Shown here: positions 1-5,041 of the stretch, piece by piece
Position numbering within the stretch: position 1 is the stretch's first letter
How the letters are laid out: the number at the start of each line of letters is the position of its first letter
Origin: Archangium sp.
GTDB lineage: Bacteria; Myxococcota; Myxococcia; Myxococcales; Myxococcaceae
DNA length: 7,031 bases
NCBI GenBank assembly: GCA_016793525.1
Contig: JAEUJT010000258.1
Coordinates: forward strand, 1-7,031
Direction: 5' to 3'
The notes under the pieces: generated by a model
Database searches by the model: none
Seen by the model: the letters and a program-made list of their open reading frames with translations, nothing else
Told to the model about the DNA's origin: nothing
Program-made: the position numbers and the translations under genes

Positions 1-1
1 C

Positions 2-2569
2 CTGGCGCTCCGCCGCAACGAGCTGGAAGAGGCGGTGGGGTGGTACGGCCGCGCGCGCGCGCTGAAGCCAAACCACGCGCCGACCTACGTGTTTCTCGCT
101 GAGGCCGCGCGGAGGCAGGGCGACTGGTCGACCGCGGAGGCGTCGGTGCGGCAAGCGTTGGCGCTCGACGCGAAGTCGTTCGACGGCTGGGTGCTGCTGG
201 GCGACGTGCTGCGCCAGGGCGAATCGAGCGACGCGCGCCGGGCCGAGGCGCGTGCAGCCTACGACACCGCGCTGAAGCTGCTGCCCAACGATGCGTGGGC
301 GCAGCGCCAGCTGGGAACGTTGCTCGCCGACACCGGGGAAGATGCGCGCGCCGAGGCGGTGCTGAAGCGGGTGAAAGACACGTTCCCCAACGACGGTGCG
401 ATTCGCTTGCTGCTCGGCCACATGGCGATGAAGCGCAGGTCGTACGTCGAGGCGCTGTCCGTCTACCGCGAGGCGATGGCGGCAACGCCGACGGCCGTGG
501 AGCCCGCTGTCTTTGCAGGCCGAGCGGCGCTGGCGCTGGAGCGCTTCGACGAGGCCGACGCGCTCTTCCGCGGCGCATTGGAGCTGCAACCAGAGTCGGG
601 TTGGGCCCACCTCGAGCGCGGGTACGGCCAGCGGGCGCGCCGCGACTGGGGTGGCGCGTTGACGAGCGCCGAGAAGGCCACCCGCTTCGCTCCGAAAAAT
701 CCAGAGGGCTGGCTGTTCCTCGGCCGGCTTCGCCAGGAGAAGCGAGACACCGAGGCGGCGCTGCTGGCCTACGAGCGCGCGAGCGAGTTGGCGCCCACCA
801 GCCCGTACGCCGACCGCGCCTTGGCGAGCGCGCTGGCCAACCGAGGCACGCCGGAAGACCTGCTGCGCAGTGAAGGGTTGCTCAAGCGGCCGCTCGCCGA
901 GCTGGGTGACGTCGGCTACACGCACGCCGTCGCTGGCTATACCTATGTGCGCTTAGCAAAGACGCTCGAGTTGAACCTCCCGCCGCCGCTCGCGCCAGAC
1001 ACCCGCGTGGCTCGACGCGCCCGGTGGAACGAGCTCGGCGCCTTCGAGCTTTCGCGCGCGGTGGAGCTCTCGCCTGACGACCGTTCTCTGCGCCTCGCCG
1101 GTTCCGTCGGACTTTTCGAGCTCGGCCGCTTCGAGGAGTCGCGGCGCACGGTGACACCGCTCCTCGAGCTGTCGGGCCGCACCTGCCCTGTCGAGGAGTG
1201 GAGTTGGCAGTGGAACGCGAAGGGCACGCCCATACCGCCGGAGCCCGCCGACACGCCCGAGCAAGTGCAAGCGCTGCAAGACGAGCAGCTCCGCTCCGAG
1301 GCGCACCTGCTCTCGGGAGATCTCTTCGCGCGTGAGAGCGCAGAGAAGGCGCGGCTGGCGTACTTCTGTGCACTGGAATGGCTCCCGTGGCGGGCCGATG
1401 CCCACTTGCGGCTCGGCGCTTCGTACGAGGCGACGGGCCTGGTGCGGCTGGCGGAGCAACACTTTCTCACCGCGCTGCAGATGGAGCCGACGTCGACCGC
1501 GGCCACGCTGGGCCTCGAGCGTCTGCGCAAAGAAGGTGGCTTCCCCGTGGGGCCGGTGCGCGTGGGCGCGTTGGGCTCGTTCGTCTCCGACTTCGTGCCG
1601 GGCGAAGTGCAGGCGAGGCAAGCCACCACGCTGGGCTTCACCATTCCCGCGCTGCAGCAGTCGCTGCTCACCACCCCGCGCACGTTGACCATCGGCGCCA
1701 ACGCCACCTGGCAGAAACCGGAGTGGCGGAGCGGCCTGCGCCTCGGCCTCGACTACCGCTTCCTCTGGGGCTTCAACACCTTCCTCAACGACCTGCTGGC
1801 CTTCGAAGACCGCCGCGCGCACCTGGTGGAGGTGATGGCCGCCGGGCGCACCGCGGAGTTCAAAGACAAGCGCTTCGAGCTCAGCTGGCGCGGCGGCTAC
1901 CGGCTGACGGTGGCGAACTCCGCCACGCGCAACGAGCTGCGGCACACCTTCACCGGCTCCGCGCGCTTGCTCCGCGTCGACTGGGGCTTCGCCGACGCCG
2001 AGCTCGGCTACGAGCTGGGTACCTTCGCGCCGACGCCCTTGGCTCCGGTGTTGGACACGGTGTCGCACTCCGGCTTCGGAGGCGTTCGCGCCACACACGT
2101 CATTCGCAGGTACCAGCTCGAGCTCTCGGCTGGGTACCGCCTGCAGGTGGTGGCGCTTGTCCCGTCAGGTCGCACCATCGCCGTGCACGAGCTGCTGGCG
2201 ACCGCGCAGAAGACGTGGGGGCCGTGGGCGCTGACGGGGGAGCTGCGGGGCGGTTTCACCTCTGACGCGCGCGACGTGCTGCAAGGGCCGTCGGCCTTCG
2301 CCGGCTCCATCATGCCGCGCGGCAGCTTCGGCTACGCCTGGAGCGGCTATTCCCGGGTGATGGGCCGCGCCGGGGTGTCGCTCGTTCCCGGGCAGCCTCG
2401 GTGGGACAGCGTGCTGGTCGGCGCCGCTGGTGAGCACCGCTTCGTGTTTCAGGGCTTCGGCGACGCCGATCAAGGGCTCTCGGCGTCGCTCTCCTATGAC
2501 GCGCGCATCTCGTACGGCTTGGGTCGGGTGGAGCATCTCGTGAGCGCGGTGGTCACGCTCGGGAGGTGA
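2..2569 (+). CDS. TPR-repeat protein with C-terminal outer-membrane-like beta-barrel (5' partial)
   Basis: The reading frame is open to the left edge and already reads TPR-like sequence there. The GTG at 35 lies inside a repeat and is unlikely to be the true start, so the gene is 5'-truncated. Counting residues from that GTG (844 aa), about residues 1-285 are consecutive TPR-like helix pairs (for example A-LDAKSFDGWVLLGDVL, A-LELQPESGWAHLERGY, ASELAPTSPYADRAL). More TPR-like helices lie at about 330-380 and 440-500. From about 505 to the end the protein becomes alternating polar/hydrophobic beta-strand sequence rich in G, Y, W, F and R (for example around 551-580, 612-626, 690-706, 731-741, 815-844), as in outer-membrane barrels. 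TPR plus barrel is the layout of exopolysaccharide exporters such as BcsC and PgaA, but I cannot assign it to either. No signal peptide can be seen because the N-terminus is missing. C384 and C445 could pair if the TPR part is periplasmic. The last residues (VVTLGR) lack the usual terminal aromatic of barrel proteins. Exact function is unknown; the architecture is the confident part. Confidence 0.85.
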   Translation: MALRRNELEEAVGWYGRARALKPNHAPTYVFLAEAARRQGDWSTAEASVRQALALDAKSFDGWVLLGDVLRQGESSDARRAEARAAYDTALKLLPNDAWAQRQLGTLLADTGEDARAEAVLKRVKDTFPNDGAIRLLLGHMAMKRRSYVEALSVYREAMAATPTAVEPAVFAGRAALALERFDEADALFRGALELQPESGWAHLERGYGQRARRDWGGALTSAEKATRFAPKNPEGWLFLGRLRQEKRDTEAALLAYERASELAPTSPYADRALASALANRGTPEDLLRSEGLLKRPLAELGDVGYTHAVAGYTYVRLAKTLELNLPPPLAPDTRVARRARWNELGAFELSRAVELSPDDRSLRLAGSVGLFELGRFEESRRTVTPLLELSGRTCPVEEWSWQWNAKGTPIPPEPADTPEQVQALQDEQLRSEAHLLSGDLFARESAEKARLAYFCALEWLPWRADAHLRLGASYEATGLVRLAEQHFLTALQMEPTSTAATLGLERLRKEGGFPVGPVRVGALGSFVSDFVPGEVQARQATTLGFTIPALQQSLLTTPRTLTIGANATWQKPEWRSGLRLGLDYRFLWGFNTFLNDLLAFEDRRAHLVEVMAAGRTAEFKDKRFELSWRGGYRLTVANSATRNELRHTFTGSARLLRVDWGFADAELGYELGTFAPTPLAPVLDTVSHSGFGGVRATHVIRRYQLELSAGYRLQVVALVPSGRTIAVHELLATAQKTWGPWALTGELRGGFTSDARDVLQGPSAFAGSIMPRGSFGYAWSGYSRVMGRAGVSLVPGQPRWDSVLVGAAGEHRFVFQGFGDADQGLSASLSYDARISYGLGRVEHLVSAVVTLGR

Positions 2570-2582
2570 GTCGTACGTGCGC

Positions 2583-3023
2583 TTATGACTTCGCGCGGCG
2601 CCTCGGAGCGGCTTTGGGCTTCGGCGGAGGAGCGGGGTGCTCGAGGGCCTCGAGCCGCGAGCGCAGGGCCATCACCTCGGCTGACAGCTGCGCGTAGGAG
2701 TCGCGCACGTGGCCGTTGAAGACGGTCTGCCGGCCCAGCGCCTCGTTGATGAACACCTGGCCCGCGCTGCGAAACGCCGACTTCGCGGCGAGCACGAGTC
2801 GGCCGGTGAGGCCTCCGCGGTGTGTCTCGAGCGGGAGCGGCCGCGCTGCGTCGGCGTGTTCATTCAGCGCGTGCAGGTTGAACGACAGCGGGTCGATGCG
2901 GGGCTCCACCGCGTCTTCGGTGGCCGGCTCGTCGCCGGGCGGAGTGAGCAGTCGTTGGGCGAGGCGCTCCTCGACGTACGCGAGGATGCGGCGGGTCGAT
3001 TCCACGGGACCGTGCAGGCGCAT
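2583..3023 (-). CDS. Hypothetical protein, 146 aa, helical with coiled-coil and basic Pro/Lys/Arg tail
   Basis: Function not recognised with certainty. The ORF starts at the ATG at 3021-3023, the only usable start after an in-frame TGA at 3060-3062, and ends in TAA. Residues 1-25 form an amphipathic helix (ESTRRILAYVEERLAQRL). Residues 26-70 are loop-like and acidic/proline-rich. Residues 71-105 contain a conserved-looking block (GLTGRLVLAAKSAF, then FINEALGRQTVFN). Residues 106-128 are a likely coiled coil (AQLSAEVMALRSRLEALE). The tail at 129-146 is Pro/Lys/Arg-rich. The 71-128 block resembles the helical lead-in found before the catalytic domain of some SAM-dependent methyltransferases and glycosyltransferases of polysaccharide clusters, where a QxxFN stretch precedes a coiled coil. 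Here no catalytic domain follows. That comparison is from memory and is inference. The gene lies 36 nt after the nucleotidyltransferase gene on the same strand and converges on the TPR gene. Ribosome-binding site is weak. Confidence 0.65.
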   Translation of the reverse strand: MRLHGPVESTRRILAYVEERLAQRLLTPPGDEPATEDAVEPRIDPLSFNLHALNEHADAARPLPLETHRGGLTGRLVLAAKSAFRSAGQVFINEALGRQTVFNGHVRDSYAQLSAEVMALRSRLEALEHPAPPPKPKAAPRRRAKS

Positions 3024-3059
3024 GCCGTTTTCGTAGCACGCCCGCCCGAGGTGTGGACC

Positions 3060-3548
3060 TCAGGGCGAGCGCTTCGCGAGGTGCCGCTGAACGAGCTCCA
3101 GCTCGGAGACGACCTGCCTGTCCTTCGGGCGCCCAAGCGCGGTCTTGCAGCGAATGAGCGCGTCGAGCCCCAAGACGCGGCAGGTGAAGTCGCCGAGGTT
3201 CATGTCGATGGACGCCGCGGAGACGCTCGAAAAATCTCCGACGCCGATGACGTCTCCGAGCAGGTCCAAGACGCCCTCGTCGGTCGTCAGGTCCAGGTTC
3301 CGGTAGCCAACGAAGCGGCCGGCATCGGAGCCGAGAGCGGGCCTGTTCGGGTTCATACGCTCGCGCGGGCTGAGCGGCCCCACCGCGCGGAGCACGCGCT
3401 CGAGCGTCGCCAGGTCGAAGCGGATGCAGACGTCGGCGTCCTCCGTCACGGTGGTGGAGCCGTGCGCCACGGCCGCCATGCCACCGACGAGAACGAAGTC
3501 GACCTGCTCAGCGGCCAGGCGACGCAACAGCTCGAGGGTCGAAGCCAT
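3060..3548 (-). CDS. Small nucleotidyltransferase-fold protein (MNT/AbiEii-like, 162 aa)
   Basis: The N-terminus carries the signature of the DNA polymerase beta-like nucleotidyltransferase superfamily. It has a VDFVLVGGMAAVAHG segment with Gly22-Gly23 and His29, then T35-E-D37-A-D39, giving the two metal-binding aspartates (DxD). The likely third carboxylate is D95 in GVLDLLGDVIGVGDF. The C-terminal block GLDALIRCKTALGRPKDRQ (127-145), with K135, R140 and K142-D143, matches the 'LI..K..agR.KD' ending of minimal nucleotidyltransferase proteins (DUF6036/AbiEii-like). All apparent catalytic residues are present, so an active NTP transferase acting on RNA, protein or a small molecule is possible, but the substrate cannot be read from sequence. 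The ATG at 3546-3548 lies inside the preceding 58-aa ORF (41-nt overlap), with no Shine-Dalgarno sequence visible, which suggests coupled translation. Upstream in this frame a TGA soon ends the reading frame. Many relatives are toxin components or their partners; that role is inference here. Confidence 0.8.
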   Translation of the reverse strand: MASTLELLRRLAAEQVDFVLVGGMAAVAHGSTTVTEDADVCIRFDLATLERVLRAVGPLSPRERMNPNRPALGSDAGRFVGYRNLDLTTDEGVLDLLGDVIGVGDFSSVSAASIDMNLGDFTCRVLGLDALIRCKTALGRPKDRQVVSELELVQRHLAKRSP

Positions 3549-3684
3549 AGTGGGTGGTGGAGGCCTTGCGCAGCGCGAGCACCAACTGCAGCGCGGCGTC
3601 GTGCCGCTTCATCCGCTCCGCTGGAGAGAGGGCCAGCGCGTCTTCGAGCAGCGACGTGTCGATGGGCGGGGCCGCGTCACGCAT
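3508..3684 (-). CDS. Small helical protein, 58 aa, upstream partner of the nucleotidyltransferase
   Basis: This short ORF runs from the ATG at 3682-3684 to the TGA at 3508-3510. The protein begins MRDAAPPIDTSLLEDALAL, continues SPAERMKRHDAALQLVLALR (residues 20-39) and ends near THYGFDPRAVASPGR. The 'aLaLSPaERmrrhdaALqLvlALR' pattern resembles small proteins often encoded directly before single-domain nucleotidyltransferase genes in high-GC bacteria; this is from memory and unverified. It begins 3 nt after the apaG stop (TGA ATC ATG) and overlaps the nucleotidyltransferase start by 41 nt, so it should be co-translated with both. No good ribosome-binding site is visible. Two predicted amphipathic helices suggest a protein-binding role, possibly as an antitoxin or regulatory partner (inference). 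Alternatively, its last dozen codons are accidental and the ORF is the N-terminal part of a single protein split from the nucleotidyltransferase by a frameshift. Confidence 0.6.
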   Translation of the reverse strand: MRDAAPPIDTSLLEDALALSPAERMKRHDAALQLVLALRKASTTHYGFDPRAVASPGR

Positions 3685-3687
3685 GAT

Positions 3688-4071
3688 TCAGTGTAACGCG
3701 TGCGGCTGCGTGAGCGCGAACTCGCCGATGGCCGACTCGAAGGTCGACCCGTCGGTGCGCTCGAACACGTATTCGCCGCGCATGCTGCCGAAGGGCGTGC
3801 GGAGCACCGCGTAGCTCGTGTATTCGAAGGAGGCGCCGGCCTCGAGCCGCGGCTGCTTGCCCACCACGCCTTCGCCGCGCACCTCTTCGACGTGGCCGGT
3901 GGCATCGGTGATGACCCAATGTCTCCGCCGCAGCGTCGCCGGCGAAGCGCCCTCGTTGGTAATGGTGACGGTGTACGAGAAGGCCCACTGGCTCTTCTCG
4001 GGCATCGAGCGCTCTTCCCAGAACTGGGGAGCCACGTGGACACGAATGCCGCTGGTGACGGTGTCAGACAT
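3688..4071 (-). CDS. apaG: ApaG (Co2+/Mg2+ efflux-associated protein, DUF525), 127 aa
   Basis: Full-length ApaG of the usual size (about 125 aa). Recognisable family motifs are R-H-W-V-I-T-D (50-56) with the following G59, GEGVVGKQP (66-74), the acidic/aromatic strand around 82-88, and G-S-M-R-G-E-Y (95-101). ApaG folds as a fibronectin-III-like beta sandwich in the cytoplasm. In enterobacteria its loss affects Co2+ resistance and Mg2+ efflux, and the same domain occurs in some F-box proteins; its biochemical activity remains unsettled. The ATG at 4069-4071 sits inside the 3' end of the upstream TerC/Alx gene (ATGTCTGA, 8-nt overlap). There is no close Shine-Dalgarno sequence; a GAGG lies too far upstream, so translation probably depends on coupling. 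Classic apaG is next to rsmA/ksgA and apaH. Here it follows a metal-transport-family gene, which fits a metal-homeostasis theme, though that link is inference. Confidence 0.95.
   Translation of the reverse strand: MSDTVTSGIRVHVAPQFWEERSMPEKSQWAFSYTVTITNEGASPATLRRRHWVITDATGHVEEVRGEGVVGKQPRLEAGASFEYTSYAVLRTPFGSMRGEYVFERTDGSTFESAIGEFALTQPHALH
4064..4071 (-). other. Start/stop overlap of terC/alx and apaG (ATGTCTGA)
   Basis: The apaG ATG and the TGA of the TerC/Alx gene overlap within 8 nt, in different frames. Such overlaps normally indicate translational coupling, which fits the absence of a well-placed Shine-Dalgarno sequence in front of apaG. Confidence 0.7.
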
Positions 4072-5023
4072 GTTCGGCCGGGGAAGCCTCGGGCTTCGGT
4101 TTGATGAGAATCGACGCGATGATGGAGCCCGCCAACGTCAGCGCGATGAAGCCGAGCGACACCGAGATGACGATGGCCTCGTGGCCGTGCGCGTATTCGG
4201 CGAACGCGGTCTCGAGGCACAACTTGATGCCCACGAACCCGAGAATCAGCCCCAGCCCAATTTTGAGGTAGCGGAACTTGTCCATCAGCGAGTTCACGAC
4301 GAAGAACAGCGAGCGCAGCCCGAGAATGGCGCAGGCGTTCGAGCTGAAGACGATGAACGGGTCTTGGCTGATGCTCAGCACCGCGGGAATCGAGTCGAGC
4401 GCGAAGAGCAGGTCGCTCGTCTCCACCACCAGCAGCACGAGGAAGAGCGTGGTGACCTTGCGACGCCCGTCTTGCTTCACCATGAAGTGAAGCCCGTGGT
4501 CGCCCTCGGCCACCGGCAGCACCCGTCGCGCCAGCTTGAGCATCGGGTTGTTCGCCGGGTCAACCTCGTCGTCGGTGCCGCTCGACGAGAGCAGCTTCCA
4601 CGCGGTGTAGAGGAGGAATGCGCCGAAAATGTAGAGGATCCACTCGAAGCGCTGCACCAGCGTGGTGCCCGCCGCGATGAGCGCGCCGCGGAGAATGAAG
4701 GCCCCGACGATGCCCCAGTACAGCAACCGATGCTGCGCAGCGGTCGGCACCTTGAAGAAGCTGAAGATGATGATGAAGACGAAGAGGTTATCGACCGAAA
4801 GCGCGTACTCGATGATGTACGCAGTGAGGAACGGGAGCGCCGCGGTGGTGCCGCCGAGGGTGTACAGAAACGCCGCGAAGCCGAGTGACAGCGACACCCA
4901 CACGCCGGTCCAGATGGCGGCGGTGCGGGCTGAGACGGGTTTGCCGGCCGACAGGTTGAGGTCGATGGCGACGACCGCCACCACGCCCAGCAAGAAGCCC
5001 ACCCACAACGCAGGAGTTCCCAT
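4064..5023 (-). CDS. alx: TerC/Alx-family integral membrane protein (probable Mn2+ exporter), 319 aa
   Basis: A polytopic inner-membrane protein of the TerC/Alx family, close in length to E. coli Alx (about 320 aa), with the same opening style (MGTPALWVGF). The two hallmark acidic membrane motifs are present: E72-Y-A-L-S-V-D78-N (72-79) and E201-TSD204-LLFALD210-SIPA (201-214). These carry the conserved carboxylates and Asn expected to bind metal. Hydrophobic segments suggest about nine membrane spans, roughly at 5-22, 35-56, 63-90, 103-121, 127-146, 190-216, 223-244, 253-272 and 284-307, with a charged loop at 147-189. Alx and relatives are linked to Mn2+ export and alkaline or metal stress; tellurite resistance applies to plasmid TerC and should not be assumed. 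The ATG start has AGG 7 nt upstream. It lies 15 nt after glgX, so the yybP-ykoY Mn2+ riboswitch that often controls such genes cannot fit directly in front of it. It overlaps apaG by 8 nt at its end. Confidence 0.93.
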   Translation of the reverse strand: MGTPALWVGFLLGVVAVVAIDLNLSAGKPVSARTAAIWTGVWVSLSLGFAAFLYTLGGTTAALPFLTAYIIEYALSVDNLFVFIIIFSFFKVPTAAQHRLLYWGIVGAFILRGALIAAGTTLVQRFEWILYIFGAFLLYTAWKLLSSSGTDDEVDPANNPMLKLARRVLPVAEGDHGLHFMVKQDGRRKVTTLFLVLLVVETSDLLFALDSIPAVLSISQDPFIVFSSNACAILGLRSLFFVVNSLMDKFRYLKIGLGLILGFVGIKLCLETAFAEYAHGHEAIVISVSLGFIALTLAGSIIASILIKPKPEASPAEHV

Positions 5024-5041
5024 GAGGGCGCCTGGTTATCA
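5024..5041 (-). other. Tandem stop and short glgX-to-terC/alx junction with ribosome-binding site
   Basis: On the minus strand glgX ends TGA TAA (two in-frame stops at 5039-5041 and 5036-5038). CCAGGCGCCCTC then leads to the ATG of the TerC/Alx gene. The AGG core 7 nt before the ATG is the best ribosome-binding site in the minus-strand run. The spacing of 15 nt leaves no room for a promoter plus leader or a riboswitch, so the downstream gene is probably co-transcribed with glgX, unless a promoter lies within glgX. Confidence 0.6.

Noticed and set aside
49..62. GC-dinucleotide run near the left edge as a repeat or Z-DNA element
   Set aside because: It encodes ordinary Arg-Ala codons in a TPR helix and is too short to support a separate feature.
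953..2098. Long minus-strand open frame (381 codons) opposite the TPR-barrel gene
   Set aside because: Its composition (runs of Arg, Ala, Gly, Gln and His) and lack of any domain mark it as an antisense shadow of a GC-rich gene; the plus-strand frame has clear TPR and beta-strand patterns.
3609..4220. Minus-strand frame of 203 codons covering apaG and neighbours in another frame
   Set aside because: It is rich in Arg, Pro and Ser with no family signature, while the overlapping frame is a textbook ApaG.
3818..4888. Long plus-strand open frame (356 codons) opposite terC/alx and apaG
   Set aside because: It is highly charged and low in complexity (long E/R/H/Q stretches) and antisense to two well-recognised proteins; an artefact of GC-rich codon use.
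3508..5041. Three of five junctions in the minus-strand run join genes in the same frame, suggesting systematic readthrough
   Set aside because: A shared frame is expected in one of three junctions by chance, so three of five is not significant; glgX also has a tandem TGA TAA, which argues against readthrough there.
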